Shown: positions 24,987 to 34,684 of the stretch, in pieces
Layout: every line of letters begins with the position of its first letter
How positions within the stretch are numbered: the stretch's first letter is position 1
Origin: Aquidulcibacter sp.
Lineage (GTDB): Bacteria; Pseudomonadota; Alphaproteobacteria; Caulobacterales; Aquidulcibacteraceae
Direction of reading: 5' to 3'
DNA: 45,354 nucleotides
Assembly (NCBI RefSeq): GCF_020253525.1
Contig: NZ_JADCBK010000019.1
Span: 1-45,354 of the forward strand
Made by a program: the position numbers and the translations under genes
Notes under the pieces: model-generated
Told to the model about the DNA's origin: nothing
Database searches by the model: none
The model's input: the letters and a program-made list of their open reading frames with translations, nothing else

Positions 24987-26912
24987 TTAAGCACGGACTA
25001 AGCCCGAAGCAGCATGCAACGCCGCCTCGTCGAGCCCAAGCGCCCCTAAGGCCGCCGCCTGAATCCCCTGACTATCGAGACCGGCTTCGGCGATCATCGC
25101 CGCTGGGCTTGCTTGATCCTGGAAGCGATCGGGCAAGGTTAAAGTTCGAATGCGCAAGCCTTTGTCCAACGCCCCTTCTTTGGCGAGGAAGTGAAGAACA
25201 AACGCACCAAAGCCACCCACCGCGCCCTCTTCAATGGTAATCAAGACCTCGTGCTCACGCGCTAGGCGGCGAACCAGATCCTCGTCAATTGGCTTGGCAA
25301 AGCGGGCATCTGCCACCGTCGTCGATAAACCCATGGCATTGAGACGATCTGCGGCGCGCAAGGTGTCACTCAATCGAGCCCCAAAGGATAAAAGTGCAAT
25401 CTTTGTACCCTCCCGGACAATTCGGCCCTTGCCGATTTCAAGCGGTGCGGGGTCCGCCGGGATTGCAAGGCCCAAAGCTTCGCCACGGGGATAGCGCACG
25501 CCGCTGGGACCATCATCATAGGCTGCACAAGTTGCAACCATCCGCGCCAGCTCCACCTCATCGGCGGCCCCCATCATCACAAAGCCCGGCAACGCACCTA
25601 GGAAACCAATGTCAAACGAACCTGCGTGGGTGGCTCCGTCCGCACCGACGAGACCGGCGCGATCAATAGCAAAACGTACGGGTAGTTTCTGGATAGCCAC
25701 ATCATGCACGACTTGATCATAACCGCGCTGCAGGAAGGTGGAATAGATTGCTGCAAATGGCTTCATGCCATCGGCAGCAAGTCCGGCCGCAAAAGTCACC
25801 GCATGCTGTTCAGCAATCCCAACATCAAACATCCGATCTGGGAAAGCGGCCTCAAACACATCCAGCCCCGTGCCTGTTGGCATAGCGGCCGTGATGGCCA
25901 CGACGCGGGAATCCTTGCGCGCTTCATGGACCAAGGAGTCGCCGAAGACTTTGGTATAAGAGGGCGGACCCACTGGGGCTTTCTGCTGCTCGCCAGTGAT
26001 GACGTTGAATTTTGAAACGCCATGATATTTGTCGGCTGCGCTTTCAGCCGGAGCATAACCCTTGCCCTTCTGGGTGCGAACATGAACAAGCACAGGCTTA
26101 TGGTCAATCTCGCTGGCATTGCGCAAGATTGGGACAAGCGTATCTAGATCATGACCGTCCACGACACCGATGTAATGAAAACCTAGCTCTTCGAAGAACG
26201 TGCCGCCTTGAACCATCCCACGGGCATATTCATCGGCCTTACGTGCGGCATCTGCTAAAGGCAAAGGCCACACTTCGATCATTTTCTTGGCGGCCTTACG
26301 CAGCGATAGAAATGAGCGCCCTGACAAAAGGCGCGCAAAATAATTGCTCATCGCGCCAACCGGTGGCGCAATCGACATGTCGTTATCGTTCAAGATCACG
26401 ATAAGTCGCTTGGTGGAGGATGCTGCGATATTCATCGCCTCATAGGCCATGCCGGCAGTCATGGATCCATCGCCAATTACGGCGATGACATGGTTAGCTT
26501 CACCTTTGAGATCGCGCGCAACACAGAAGCCGAGCGCTGCAGAAATTGAGGTTGCAGCATGGGCTGCACCAAAGGGGTCGTAGGCGCTTTCACTGCGCTT
26601 GGTGAAACCCGAAAGGCCATTGGCTTGGCGCAGCGTTCGGATGCGGTCGCGACGACCTGTCAGAATCTTGTGGGGATAGGCTTGGTGGCCAACGTCCCAG
26701 ATCAGAATATCATTTGGGGTATCAAAGACATGATGAAGCGCAACAGTCAGCTCAACTACGCCCAAACCCGCACCCAGGTGACCGCCGGTGACCGAGACTG
26801 CATCAATCATCGTATCGCGAACTTCTCCAGCCAATTGGGTTAGTTCCTCGCGTTCCAAGAACCGCATATCTGCCGGGGTGTGGATTCTATCCAAGAGCGG
26901 GGTTTCGCGCAT
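24987..26912 (-). CDS. dxs: 1-deoxy-D-xylulose-5-phosphate synthase
   Basis: First enzyme of the MEP isoprenoid pathway: condenses pyruvate and glyceraldehyde 3-phosphate with thiamine diphosphate. It has 641 residues from ATG 26912, which has AAGGA about 10 bases upstream; an extra 17 residues from the earlier codon at 26963 look spurious. Visible motifs are [18 protein letters not shown] near residue 43, the thiamine-diphosphate motif [15 protein letters not shown] followed by NDNDMSI, and in the second half [18 protein letters not shown] and [14 protein letters not shown]. It lies just downstream of the puf operon terminator, as dxs does after puf in Rhodobacter. It would supply precursors for carotenoids and the phytyl/geranylgeranyl tail of bacteriochlorophyll. 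Confidence 0.97.
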   Translation of the reverse strand: MRETPLLDRIHTPADMRFLEREELTQLAGEVRDTMIDAVSVTGGHLGAGLGVVELTVALHHVFDTPNDILIWDVGHQAYPHKILTGRRDRIRTLRQANGLSGFTKRSESAYDPFGAAHAATSISAALGFCVARDLKGEANHVIAVIGDGSMTAGMAYEAMNIAASSTKRLIVILNDNDMSIAPPVGAMSNYFARLLSGRSFLSLRKAAKKMIEVWPLPLADAARKADEYARGMVQGGTFFEELGFHYIGVVDGHDLDTLVPILRNASEIDHKPVLVHVRTQKGKGYAPAESAADKYHGVSKFNVITGEQQKAPVGPPSYTKVFGDSLVHEARKDSRVVAITAAMPTGTGLDVFEAAFPDRMFDVGIAEQHAVTFAAGLAADGMKPFAAIYSTFLQRGYDQVVHDVAIQKLPVRFAIDRAGLVGADGATHAGSFDIGFLGALPGFVMMGAADEVELARMVATCAAYDDGPSGVRYPRGEALGLAIPADPAPLEIGKGRIVREGTKIALLSFGARLSDTLRAADRLNAMGLSTTVADARFAKPIDEDLVRRLAREHEVLITIEEGAVGGFGAFVLHFLAKEGALDKGLRIRTLTLPDRFQDQASPAAMIAEAGLDSQGIQAAALGALGLDEAALHAASGLVRA

Positions 26913-27025
26913 GGCCTGCTTCCTTCTAAGGCGAGAGGGGCAATTTGGATGGTGCGAGGGCAATCAGCTGAGCCTGCTTTGCGAGGCTGTGGCTTTGTCG
27001 TCGGATATTCCTAAAAATAAGGGTA

Positions 27026-27055
27026 TTGGGGCCAATGCGCTTGCATTGGCCCCAA
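27026..27055 (-). terminator. Terminator of the puf operon
   Basis: A perfect 13-bp stem, TTGGGGCCAATGC and GCATTGGCCCCAA, with a four-base loop (AAGC on the minus strand). On the minus strand it starts 15 bases after the pufM stop and is followed by TACCCTTATTTTTAG. This is a very strong intrinsic terminator; it closes the superoperon and leaves no room for a pufC gene before dxs. Confidence 0.93.
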
Positions 27056-27069
27056 GGATACGCGTTTGC

Positions 27070-28002
27070 TTAACGTGGTGGGGCGTAGTTATGGACTTCA
27101 GCCCAGCCATACCAGTCGCTGACGACAGTTCCGGTCAACAAAATGCCAATGCCGCCGGTAAGTGTTGTCAGAACAGCAAACCACCAAGCCCAACGGTGGA
27201 TTGATTCCATCGAAGCATTGAAGCCCATGGTCCAACGCCAGAACAAAGCGGCCCGCTCAGAGGCCGTGCCCCGATCCGTGATCTGTTCGATCTCACGCTC
27301 ACCGCCATAGCGGCTGACCGCAAGAATGGTTGCACCATGCATCGCGAACAAGAGAGCCGACCCATAGAGGAAGACGATCGAGAGGCAATGGAACGGATTA
27401 TAGAACAAATTGCCATACGTGATGGAGAAGGCACCAGTCCAATCCAAATGGGTGAAGATCCCAAATGGCACCGCTTCACTCCAGCTACCCATCAAAGCTG
27501 GACGGATGAAGCCCAGAACGAGGAAGAGCCAGATGGCTGAGGCAAAAGCCCAAGCAACATGTGTGCCCAAGCCCAGTGCCTTCGCCCGGTTGTAGGTACG
27601 GACCCACCAGAGGATCAGGGAGGTGGTCAAGAAGAACCCGGCCATGACCCACCAGCCGCCCTGGTCTAGTGGCGGAAACAGGTTGAAGCCTTGCTCAGGT
27701 GGGGGTGGATTAAGAGTCAACCAAGGCAGACGCCGGATGAACTCAATCGGATCCCAGTTCACCGAAGCAAACATATTGAGACCAATGATTTCAAAGGCGA
27801 GGAAGCCAAAGAAGAGTGAAGCAATGCCTGTCCAACCCAGATAGATTGGCCCAATTTGCGCATTACCAATGATGCCCAAGAGACGAGAAATGCCAATAAA
27901 GCCTTCCCCATCGCGTTCCAAGCTGCCTTTCGGTAGCGGGACCCCGAGTTCGACAGGGCCGCGTACTTGGACTTGAGTAAAGATGTTTTGATAGCCAGCC
28001 AT
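27070..28002 (-). CDS. pufM: Photosynthetic reaction centre M subunit
   Basis: Core membrane subunit of the type-II reaction centre, 310 residues with five transmembrane helices. The cofactor residues are present with a constant offset of three from the Rhodobacter sphaeroides numbers: His185, His205 (special-pair Mg ligand, in NPFHCLS), His222, Glu237 and His269 (the last three iron ligands). The conserved [25 protein letters not shown] block is intact. It lies 18 bases downstream of pufL and is the last gene of the operon; no pufC follows, so the tetrahaem cytochrome is absent and a soluble or membrane cytochrome must re-reduce the special pair. Confidence 0.98.
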   Translation of the reverse strand: MAGYQNIFTQVQVRGPVELGVPLPKGSLERDGEGFIGISRLLGIIGNAQIGPIYLGWTGIASLFFGFLAFEIIGLNMFASVNWDPIEFIRRLPWLTLNPPPPEQGFNLFPPLDQGGWWVMAGFFLTTSLILWWVRTYNRAKALGLGTHVAWAFASAIWLFLVLGFIRPALMGSWSEAVPFGIFTHLDWTGAFSITYGNLFYNPFHCLSIVFLYGSALLFAMHGATILAVSRYGGEREIEQITDRGTASERAALFWRWTMGFNASMESIHRWAWWFAVLTTLTGGIGILLTGTVVSDWYGWAEVHNYAPPR

Positions 28003-28020
28003 TGTGCGTGCTCCTGCCTA

Positions 28021-28845
28021 TTAGCCCCAGATTGGGAGTTTAAGCCACATGTCCCACCACTCGGGCCAACCGAGCGACCAGACTGGACCGCTGATGACGA
28101 TACACACCGCACTCCAGAAGCCAGCCGATAGTGCCAAGAAAAGGCCTAAGCGGTGGATCCCGAGCGTACCGATGGAATAGCCAAGGATGTCGCGGAAGAA
28201 TGTGTCTTCATGTTCCGGGGTTTTAACCACCTCGCCCTTGCCGGGATTGGTCGCAGACAGGATGAGAGAGCCGTGCAACGCCAATGCGAAGGTGTTCACA
28301 AAGAAGAAGCTGACAGCCACCATGTGCGCCGGATTATAGTGGAAGTTGATGTATTTGTAGCCGGTGTTGGACACCCAATCCAAATGCGTGAAAATCCCAT
28401 AAGGGAAGCCATGGTACCATGCACCCATCAAGACGGGGCGAATGACGACCAAGGTCACATAAGCAAAGATTGCCATCCCAAAGGCAAAGGGCACGTGCAA
28501 GCCAATGCCAAGCTTGCGCGAAATCTCGACCTCACGCAGCGCCCAGGATGAGAATGCGCCAATGGCGCACATGGTCACGACTTGCCAAATCCCACCTTCT
28601 TTCAAGGGGGCCAAGCTTAGGCCATACGATTCTGCCGGCGGCTGGATATCAATCAGCCACGGGTTCCATGTCGGCCCCAAGGACGCGCCATAGGCAATCA
28701 ATGCTGTGCCCAGCACAGCGAAAAAGATTGCGGTTACTCCAAAGAAGCCCACGTAAAAGGGCCCCACCCAAAAGTCGAAGAGGTCGCCGCCAATCAGCGT
28801 CCCACCCCGAACACGGTATTTGCGTTCAAAACTCAGCAAGGCCAT
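28021..28845 (-). CDS. pufL: Photosynthetic reaction centre L subunit
   Basis: Core membrane subunit of the reaction centre, 274 residues, five transmembrane helices. Cofactor ligands are complete with an offset of one from Rhodobacter sphaeroides: His154 (accessory pigment), His174 (special pair, in [11 protein letters not shown]), and the iron ligands His191 and His231; Glu213 corresponds to the proton-path Glu212. The N-terminus [35 protein letters not shown] is typical. A 154-base intercistronic region separates it from pufA and holds two strong RNA hairpins; AAGGAGGA a few bases before ATG 28845 is its ribosome binding site. Confidence 0.98.
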   Translation of the reverse strand: MALLSFERKYRVRGGTLIGGDLFDFWVGPFYVGFFGVTAIFFAVLGTALIAYGASLGPTWNPWLIDIQPPAESYGLSLAPLKEGGIWQVVTMCAIGAFSSWALREVEISRKLGIGLHVPFAFGMAIFAYVTLVVIRPVLMGAWYHGFPYGIFTHLDWVSNTGYKYINFHYNPAHMVAVSFFFVNTFALALHGSLILSATNPGKGEVVKTPEHEDTFFRDILGYSIGTLGIHRLGLFLALSAGFWSAVCIVISGPVWSLGWPEWWDMWLKLPIWG

Positions 28846-28912
28846 GATCCGCGTCCTCCTTGGCTCTGAGAAGCGCCTGCTTCAAAGAATTCGTGAGATG
28901 AATGAAATGCGG

Positions 28913-28950
28913 GGCAGACGAACAAAGCAGGGGGGCCTTGCACGTCTGCC
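28913..28950 (-). promoter_or_regulatory. puf intercistronic hairpin 2
   Basis: Arms GGCAGACG and CGTCTGCC (8 bp) lie between pufA and pufL. On the RNA the stem can extend past a small 2x2 internal loop through CAAGG pairing with CUUUG (one G-U). In Rhodobacter capsulatus, hairpins at this place protect the pufBA part of the message from 3' decay so that antenna proteins outnumber reaction centres; the same role is inferred here. Confidence 0.75.
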
Positions 28951-28958
28951 ACCACGGA

Positions 28959-28984
28959 CGTGTCCGAAAGGATTTTCAGACACG
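28959..28984 (-). promoter_or_regulatory. puf intercistronic hairpin 1, just after pufA
   Basis: On the minus-strand RNA the arms CGUGUCUGAAA and UUUCGGACACG form an 11-bp stem with one U-G wobble and the tetraloop AUCC. It begins 15 bases after the pufA stop. On the plus strand the wobble is a mismatch, so the structure is better as puf mRNA than as the opposite transcript, which supports an RNA role such as transcript stabilisation. Confidence 0.8.
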
Positions 28985-28999
28985 CGCTGTTGGTTATGC

Positions 29000-29185
29000 T
29001 CAGGTATTTGCTGAGCCATCATGTTGCAGAGCTGCGGCTGGAGCTGGGGCTTTTGGGCCTTCGATCCAGTTGAACCGGTCAGTGCTGAGCAAGATGAAGT
29101 GGATGAAGATCGCCAGCGTGAACAGGAAGACCGTGAGGGCCACCAGGACACGGCGGGGATCAAACAGAAGCCAAATCCGATACAT
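29000..29185 (-). CDS. pufA: Light-harvesting LH1 alpha polypeptide
   Basis: A 61-residue single-span antenna protein. [20 protein letters not shown] is the standard LH1-alpha entry, and His29 in [10 protein letters not shown] is the bacteriochlorophyll ligand. The motif FNWIEG follows, and the periplasmic tail is Ala/Pro rich. It forms, with PufB, the ring around the reaction centre. It lies 12 bases after pufB and before the two intercistronic hairpins. The size is normal for the family. Confidence 0.96.
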   Translation of the reverse strand: MYRIWLLFDPRRVLVALTVFLFTLAIFIHFILLSTDRFNWIEGPKAPAPAAALQHDGSANT

Positions 29186-29197
29186 GAGTTATCTCCC

Positions 29198-29425
29198 TTA
29201 ACCGAAAAAGGTCTGTGCCAGTTGGGCTGCATGCTCCACCGCGCCTTGAAGTTCGGCGTAACCGCCTACCCCAGGGAACCATGGACGCCACGACCAAACC
29301 AGGAAGTGTGCGACGATCGCGATCACAGTGAAACCGATGAAGCCCAGCATAAACAGACGATGGAATTCCTTCGCCTCTTGTGCTGTCAGACCGGTCAATG
29401 TGTCTGTACTTGGGTCTCTAGCCAT
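29198..29425 (-). CDS. pufB: Light-harvesting LH1 beta polypeptide with extended C-terminus
   Basis: A 75-residue single-span antenna protein. [20 protein letters not shown] is the cytoplasmic entry, with conserved His22, and [14 protein letters not shown] carries His40, the bacteriochlorophyll ligand. After the usual end near PWFPG there are about 24 extra residues, [21 protein letters not shown], that look like an amphipathic helix; many LH1 beta chains stop near residue 50. ATG 29425 has GGAGGG eight bases upstream. It is the first undisputed gene after bchZ and is followed by pufA after 12 bases. Confidence 0.96.
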   Translation of the reverse strand: MARDPSTDTLTGLTAQEAKEFHRLFMLGFIGFTVIAIVAHFLVWSWRPWFPGVGGYAELQGAVEHAAQLAQTFFG

Positions 29426-29604
29426 TAATTACCCTCCATTTTGATTGGGACGGCTATTGCTGTGGTAATCCCCACAGCTGGACCGGTCGCGGCGGAGCCC
29501 GTCGCGGCGGCTTGGAAGGCGCATATCATCTGCGCCAAAGGGGTCGATCCGCGGGCAGAAGCCCGGGAGGAGATGGGGTGGATCGTGGGGAAGAAGGACA
29601 TCAT
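29425..29604 (-). CDS. Possible 59-residue small ORF between bchZ and pufB
   Basis: An uninterrupted frame starts at ATG 29604 (GGGAGCG just upstream, directly after the bchZ stop) and ends in a TAA that overlaps the pufB ATG (TAATG), a layout typical of translational coupling. The product starts [16 protein letters not shown] and contains a Gly/Ala/Thr-rich, moderately hydrophobic stretch. This is the place pufQ occupies in Rhodobacter, but I see no resemblance to PufQ and no clear transmembrane helix. The stretch is GC-rich and the opposite strand is also open, so it may be leader sequence only. Confidence 0.3.
   Translation of the reverse strand: MMSFFPTIHPISSRASARGSTPLAQMICAFQAAATGSAATGPAVGITTAIAVPIKMEGN
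29459..29478. promoter_or_regulatory. Palindrome upstream of pufB
   Basis: A perfect 7-bp inverted repeat, GCTGTGG and CCACAGC, with six bases between, 34-53 bases upstream of the pufB ATG. It contains TGT-N10-ACA, two bases shorter than the PpsR/CrtJ spacing. It could be an operator, or, in the RNA, a hairpin just before the pufB ribosome binding site. Confidence 0.4.
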
Positions 29605-29614
29605 GATCGCTCCC

Positions 29615-31054
29615 TCACGCCATTTCTTGCTGGGTGCGCTTCACGCGCTCCAGAATTACGGTGGTTTCGCCAGCTAGGCGCGCAGCCCGTTCGGCACTAT
29701 CGCGCAGGCGCTTTGCGGCAGAAATGCGAACCAGAACGGGCTGTTTGTCGACAATGGCATCAAGCGCCGCTTTGGCGTCATCATCCCAAGCCAATTCGAC
29801 ATGCCGACGCGCCGGTGTGGCCTCAACCTTATCCATTTGACCAGCCAGCGGCAGAATATGGAATAGGGCGTCAAATAAGGCGTTGCAGACTTCTTGGATC
29901 AGATAAGTTGCGCCAGAATAGCCCATGAAGGGCGTCCCAATATGCCGCCGGATGATCGCCCCGGGGAAACTGGCCGGAATGAAGCAGGCGCGCGAGCCAA
30001 GCTCTGCCATATACATCCGCTCATTCACACTGCCGAAAAGGATCAGTGGCGGACTGGTCTTGAGGGCCTCTAAAACCGCTTGATTATCGGGTTTCACACC
30101 TGCCCGACGGCCGAAAGAGAAAGTGCAGGGCAGGCCCATATCCGTTTCAAGGAAGTTACGGACCCCGCGTGCATAGGTCTCATTGGCCACGATGGCGAAG
30201 CTGGCAGTGCCAAAGAAATCTTGCGTGACCGAGCGCCACAAGTCCCAGATCGGCTTGATGGTGGTATGCTTTTCCTTCGCAATGAAAGGCTCTGGATCTA
30301 GGCCGGTCAGTTCACCCAATTTGCGCAGGAATAGCGTGGTGGATTCGAGGCCAATTGGGGCCTGCAGATAAGGCCGCTCCAGGACTTCGCAAAGATTGCG
30401 GCCAAATTCGCGATACATGCAAACATTGACTTCGGCCTCAGCCAATCGCTTCACGTCTGCCAAGTGCGAACCGAGCGGGAAGACCATGCCGACTTCAGCA
30501 CCAATACCTTCGATCAGGCGGCGGATTTCGGCCAAGTCAGATGGCAGATTGAACATGCCATATGCGGGGCCAATGATATTGACCTTCGGCTTTGCCCCTT
30601 CTTTGCGCGGCTTTAGCTTTGGTACTTTCTTGGTGCCAAAATTTGTCCAGAGCCAGGTCAGTGCCCGGTCTGCACTTTGCCATTGATCTTCATCGATCGT
30701 GCGCGGCAGGAAGCGTTGGATATTGGTGCCTTCTGGCGTCACCCCGCCGCCAATCATTTCGGCGATCGAGCCCGTGACCACAACGGCCGGCAAATGCGGG
30801 TCGAGTGCTTTCCAAGCCCGCTTCATCGCGGCCTCAGTACCGGTCTGGCCCAATTCCTCTTCGCCAAGCCCGGTCACAACGATAGGCAGTTCATGGGGCG
30901 GAAGGGCGTCGGTGTAATGCAGGACCGACGTCACAGGCAGGTTTTCACACCCGACCGGTCCATCAATAATGACTTGTAAGCCCTTGATAGCGGTGAAGGC
31001 ATAAACAGCCCCCCAATAGCCACCAGCGCGGTCGTGATCGAGCACTAAGGTCAT
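29615..31054 (-). CDS. bchZ: Chlorophyllide a reductase subunit Z
   Basis: Catalytic subunit of the nitrogenase-like chlorophyllide a oxidoreductase (BchXYZ), which reduces the B ring on the way to bacteriochlorophyll a. It has 479 residues. The N-terminal block [20 protein letters not shown] and [50 protein letters not shown] are typical of BchZ and include a conserved Cys. The C-terminal part contains [45 protein letters not shown], the BchB/BchZ-type tail. Its ATG overlaps the bchY stop by 4 bases, so translation is coupled. Confidence 0.98.
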   Translation of the reverse strand: MTLVLDHDRAGGYWGAVYAFTAIKGLQVIIDGPVGCENLPVTSVLHYTDALPPHELPIVVTGLGEEELGQTGTEAAMKRAWKALDPHLPAVVVTGSIAEMIGGGVTPEGTNIQRFLPRTIDEDQWQSADRALTWLWTNFGTKKVPKLKPRKEGAKPKVNIIGPAYGMFNLPSDLAEIRRLIEGIGAEVGMVFPLGSHLADVKRLAEAEVNVCMYREFGRNLCEVLERPYLQAPIGLESTTLFLRKLGELTGLDPEPFIAKEKHTTIKPIWDLWRSVTQDFFGTASFAIVANETYARGVRNFLETDMGLPCTFSFGRRAGVKPDNQAVLEALKTSPPLILFGSVNERMYMAELGSRACFIPASFPGAIIRRHIGTPFMGYSGATYLIQEVCNALFDALFHILPLAGQMDKVEATPARRHVELAWDDDAKAALDAIVDKQPVLVRISAAKRLRDSAERAARLAGETTVILERVKRTQQEMA

Positions 31055-32586
31055 GTTCCCACGGCCTCCTCTGCTGCGCGTGAAGCGGCTAGGGCTTTGG
31101 CATATTTGGCTTTGAATTCTGGTCGTTCGACTGGGGTGTCTTCCCAGACCCCCGCTGTGTCATGCGCGCCAACACCTTCAAAGAAGGCGGTCATTTTCTC
31201 AAACCGCGCGCGATTGGCTAGTGCGGCATTGATGACGGTTGCCAGCGATCCCGCACCGGCAGGCCCCATCAAGGGGCGTGCTGAAATCAGATTGGTGAAG
31301 TAAAGCGCTGGAATGGACAATTGCTTGGCATGCTGCACCACAGGTGTGGTCCCGATGGCAAGGTCTGGCCTGATAGCGTCAACGGCGGCAATGTCTTGCT
31401 CTAAAGATGCCCGATATTGAACCAGAACACCTTTGCTTTCGAGCCATTCCCGATCGGGCTCCGACCAAGGTGTGCGCGGACAAGCTGTGCCGACATAGGC
31501 CACTTCAGCCCCGCTTTCGATCAATAAGCGCGCGACCAAGAGCTCTGAACCTTCATAGCCCGATACAGTTAGGCGGCCTTTGATAGGTGCGGTTAACAGG
31601 GCAGCCTTGATGGCGGGCAAGAAGCGGTTCTTAGCAAAGTCGACTTTTGCTTGGGCGATACCGCACGCGTCACCAATCGCATCGAGCCATGCGGCCGTAC
31701 CGTCCCGACCCACTGGCGCGGAACCGACGACTTTACGACCAGCTGTCTGAAACTCGCGGATGCTCGCGGTATAGAAGGGGTGGATAGCGGCAACGGCTGC
31801 GCAATCGAGTGCCGCATAAAGCTCCCGCCACTCCCGCGTTGGCACGACGGGGCCAGCGGCCAAGCCCAAAGGCTCAAGCATCATGCCGATGCCGACAGGA
31901 TCGGCTGGGAACATCTCGCCCAAAAGCGTGATGGTAGGCCGATCCTTGGACAGGTTCTGCGGGGCTTGAACAGGGCCAGCTTCCGCCTCTGTCCGAGCAT
32001 ATCGCAACATGGCACCAGCCAAAACGTCCTTTGCCTCGGCATGGGTTGGGATGCCAAATCCTGGCACATCAATGCCGATGATGCGAACGCCGTTAATCTC
32101 TTTAGGCAAAAGCTGAAGCGGCACGCCCGACGCAGTCGGCACGCACAAGTTTGTCACGACAATCGTGTCGTAATGTGTGGGGTCCGCTAGCTCGAACACC
32201 GCATCGCGGATGTCTTCAAATAGCTTGCCGGTGACCAAGGTCTCAGAGCTGAAGGGTACATAACCGACGCTACGGCGCGCTCCATAGAAATGGGACGTAA
32301 AAGTCAGACCATAGACGCAACATGCCGAGCCAGACAAAACTGTTGCCGTGCGCCGCATCCGCAAACCCACACGCAGAGAGCCAAATGCGGGGCACATGCT
32401 TTGGGGCTGGTCGTGCGGACCTTTTGGATAATCGACAGCGTACAGATCGAGGATCTCAGACTTTCCTGCAGCCTTCGCAGCCGCAGCCATGGTTTCTGCA
32501 CCCGCATGGCATCCTTGCCCTGCTTGCTCTGGGGAAGCAGGTCCATCATCCAGCAACGGTCGGAAGGGAGCTTGATAGTCGGTCAT
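31051..32586 (-). CDS. bchY: Chlorophyllide a reductase subunit Y
   Basis: Second catalytic subunit of chlorophyllide a oxidoreductase, 511 residues. Together with BchZ it holds the iron-sulfur cluster and substrate. Conserved Cys blocks are present in [18 protein letters not shown] (residue about 64) and [28 protein letters not shown] (about 88). Later family blocks include [28 protein letters not shown]. It starts 6 bases after the bchX stop and overlaps bchZ by 4 bases, as expected for a tightly coupled set of complex subunits. Confidence 0.98.
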   Translation of the reverse strand: MTDYQAPFRPLLDDGPASPEQAGQGCHAGAETMAAAAKAAGKSEILDLYAVDYPKGPHDQPQSMCPAFGSLRVGLRMRRTATVLSGSACCVYGLTFTSHFYGARRSVGYVPFSSETLVTGKLFEDIRDAVFELADPTHYDTIVVTNLCVPTASGVPLQLLPKEINGVRIIGIDVPGFGIPTHAEAKDVLAGAMLRYARTEAEAGPVQAPQNLSKDRPTITLLGEMFPADPVGIGMMLEPLGLAAGPVVPTREWRELYAALDCAAVAAIHPFYTASIREFQTAGRKVVGSAPVGRDGTAAWLDAIGDACGIAQAKVDFAKNRFLPAIKAALLTAPIKGRLTVSGYEGSELLVARLLIESGAEVAYVGTACPRTPWSEPDREWLESKGVLVQYRASLEQDIAAVDAIRPDLAIGTTPVVQHAKQLSIPALYFTNLISARPLMGPAGAGSLATVINAALANRARFEKMTAFFEGVGAHDTAGVWEDTPVERPEFKAKYAKALAASRAAEEAVGT

Positions 32587-32592
32587 CGCTGG

Positions 32593-33582
32593 TTACACCG
32601 TGTCATAGACCACCTCCAGCGTTGGCTTTTCAGCGAACACGCCGCCGCGCATGTCGGCTTGGGTAGCCGGGCGCAGGACGAAGTCGCCGCCAGTCTGGTC
32701 AGGTGCAAACAGGCCTAAGAGGCCATCTTGGCTAAGGGGTGTTGGACGAACGGGTGGGGCCGAAGCCACATTGGAGGCGAGCTCTTCAAACAATGGGCCC
32801 CAGGTGTCGCCTGGTGTACCAATAATTTGATAATTGGCCGACTTCCGACGAATGTCTTCATCCGCCGGAATGGCTGACAAGACAGGAATCCCAACGGCCT
32901 TTGCGAAGGCTTGGGCTTCGCCGGTACCGTCATCCTTATTGATCAGCATGCCGGCCACACCGACATTGCCGCCTAATTTGCGGAAATACTCCACCGCCGA
33001 ACAGACGTTGTTGGCCACATAGAGAGATTGGAGATCGTTGGAGCCGACGACAATCACCTTCTGGCACATATCGCGCGCAATCGGCAGACCAAATCCACCG
33101 CAGACCACATCTCCCAAGAAGTCGAGGAGAACATAATCAAAGCCCCAATCATGGAAGCCGAGTTTCTCTAGAAGCTCAAACCCATGAATAATGCCGCGAC
33201 CGCCACAGCCGCGGCCAACCTCAGGCCCGCCCAATTCCATGGCGAAGACGCCATCGCGAACAAAGCAAACATCCTCGATGCGAACTTCTTCACCAGCGAG
33301 CTTTTTCTTGGCAGAGGTCTCAATAATGGTTGGGCAGGATTTGCCACCAAACAGAAGTGAAGTGGTGTCAGATTTTGGATCGCAACCGATCAAAAGGACG
33401 CGCTTGCCCTGTTGCGCCATCATATAGCTGAGGTTGGAGAGGGCAAAGCTTTTGCCACTGCCGCCCTTGCCATAAATGGCAATGACTTGCGTTTCTTTGG
33501 TGACTTCACCCGTGTGAACGGGATCAGGCTCCTGCGAAGCTTCTTCTACCAGTGCACGTCTATCCAATAGCGTTACGGTCAT
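32593..33582 (-). CDS. bchX: Chlorophyllide a reductase iron protein subunit X
   Basis: ATP-dependent reductase component (NifH-like) that passes electrons to BchYZ. It has 329 residues. The P-loop GKGGSGKS is at 38-45 and the switch block [17 protein letters not shown] follows. The two Cys that bridge the [4Fe-4S] cluster of the homodimer are Cys126 (GRGCGGRG) and Cys161 (DVVCGGFG). The start ATG overlaps the bchC stop by 4 bases. The N-terminal 30 residues before the P-loop domain are usual for BchX and distinguish it from BchL. Confidence 0.98.
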   Translation of the reverse strand: MTVTLLDRRALVEEASQEPDPVHTGEVTKETQVIAIYGKGGSGKSFALSNLSYMMAQQGKRVLLIGCDPKSDTTSLLFGGKSCPTIIETSAKKKLAGEEVRIEDVCFVRDGVFAMELGGPEVGRGCGGRGIIHGFELLEKLGFHDWGFDYVLLDFLGDVVCGGFGLPIARDMCQKVIVVGSNDLQSLYVANNVCSAVEYFRKLGGNVGVAGMLINKDDGTGEAQAFAKAVGIPVLSAIPADEDIRRKSANYQIIGTPGDTWGPLFEELASNVASAPPVRPTPLSQDGLLGLFAPDQTGGDFVLRPATQADMRGGVFAEKPTLEVVYDTV

Positions 33583-34517
33583 GCGCAGCCTCTCCAGTCC
33601 AAGATCATTTTTAAGCAGGCAGCATCGGTAAATGCTGTCCTGTAGGCACCGGCGGCACCTTGGGCTTCGACTTCGTGGGTGATGAGATCGTCCAGAGAAA
33701 GACGGCCATCAGCGACGAGCTCTAACGTTGCGGCCAGATCGGCCGGGGTCCATTCAGCGGCGATGCGAATACGTGCTTCGCGCATAAAGGCGGGGGGGAA
33801 GGCAAAGCTGATGGGCTGGTCGTAGAAGCCGGCCAAAACAATCTCGCCCCCACGGGCCAAACGCCCGATCCAGCTATCAATCAGATTGCCTGCACCGCTG
33901 GCGTCTAGGATGACGCGATAATCACGACGATCATCATCAGACGGATCACAAACGCCATAACCGATGGCCCCAGCATGTCGGTGGGGATTGGTTTCCCAAA
34001 CCACAGGGGCAGGATATCCTTCTGCCACCACGATACGGGCAAGAAGACGACCCAAGACGCCGTGGCCAATGATCAATTCGGGGGGAAGCACACCGTCGGC
34101 AATCGCATGGCGAGCTGTTGCCGCCAGGGCGATCAGCACACCGCGACTGGCCAAACTCTCTTCGATCGGAATGACCCGCGCGCTGGGTGCGACCAGACGC
34201 TGAGCCGCACCGCCAAACAAACCGCGGGCGCCGATAAAGCCCGTCGAGCCGGGAATGAAGACCGTCTGACCAATGCGGTCTTTCGCATCGTCACCAGCGT
34301 CCACCACGCGGCCAACGGATTCATAGCCAGGAACGAGCGGATACCCCATGCCCGGGAATGGCGGCATCCGCCCACTCCACAACAGACGTTCGGTACCCGT
34401 GCTAATGCCGCTAAATTCAACATCCACAATGACGTCGTCGCGGCCAGCATCCTTAAGCTCAAGCGTTTTCAGCGAGAGTTTCTCGGGTGCCTCCAAAACA
34501 ACGGCCAAAGTTTCCAT
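33579..34517 (-). CDS. bchC: Bacteriochlorophyllide a dehydrogenase
   Basis: Zinc-free alcohol-dehydrogenase-fold enzyme that oxidises the 3-hydroxyethyl group of bacteriochlorophyllide to the 3-acetyl group. It has 312 residues from ATG 34517. Family blocks: [38 protein letters not shown] and [21 protein letters not shown] lies at good distance from ATG 34517 but too close to ATG 34523, so I chose the former; a longer frame to 34571 would cover the promoter. Two PpsR-like boxes and a TTGACA -35 lie just upstream. It is the first gene of the bchCXYZ-puf part of the superoperon. Confidence 0.96.
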   Translation of the reverse strand: METLAVVLEAPEKLSLKTLELKDAGRDDVIVDVEFSGISTGTERLLWSGRMPPFPGMGYPLVPGYESVGRVVDAGDDAKDRIGQTVFIPGSTGFIGARGLFGGAAQRLVAPSARVIPIEESLASRGVLIALAATARHAIADGVLPPELIIGHGVLGRLLARIVVAEGYPAPVVWETNPHRHAGAIGYGVCDPSDDDRRDYRVILDASGAGNLIDSWIGRLARGGEIVLAGFYDQPISFAFPPAFMREARIRIAAEWTPADLAATLELVADGRLSLDDLITHEVEAQGAAGAYRTAFTDAACLKMILDWRGCA

Positions 34518-34565
34518 GCCCATACTTCCTTCGTGAATGCAGTAGCCACACCCACTCTTCCAAGG

Positions 34566-34609
34566 TGTCACTCTAATTGGACGATTAGATATGTCAATTG
34601 AAACTGACG
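34566..34609 (-). promoter_or_regulatory. bchC promoter with two tandem PpsR/CrtJ-type boxes
   Basis: On the bchC strand two boxes read CGT-N12-ACA (34592-34609 and 34566-34583), one base off the PpsR/CrtJ consensus TGT-N12-ACA in each left half. The gap between boxes is exactly 8 bp, the spacing known for cooperative PpsR/CrtJ binding. A perfect -35 TTGACA (34592-34597) and a -10-like TAGAGT (34570-34575) with 16-bp spacing overlap the boxes, so bound repressor would block RNA polymerase. The 34518-34684 gap contains no gene. Confidence 0.8.
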
Positions 34610-34684
34610 CAGAATCGTGACGATCACTGAGGGAATGTTTTTTGGCAAAATGGCCGATTAATCGGGGCTTTTGGCCGGATTGAC

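Noticed and set aside
29441-29677. Plus-strand open frame of 78 codons across the bchZ-pufB spacer
   Set aside because: It runs antisense into the end of bchZ, has no recognisable domain and no ribosome binding site; it is most likely a shadow frame.
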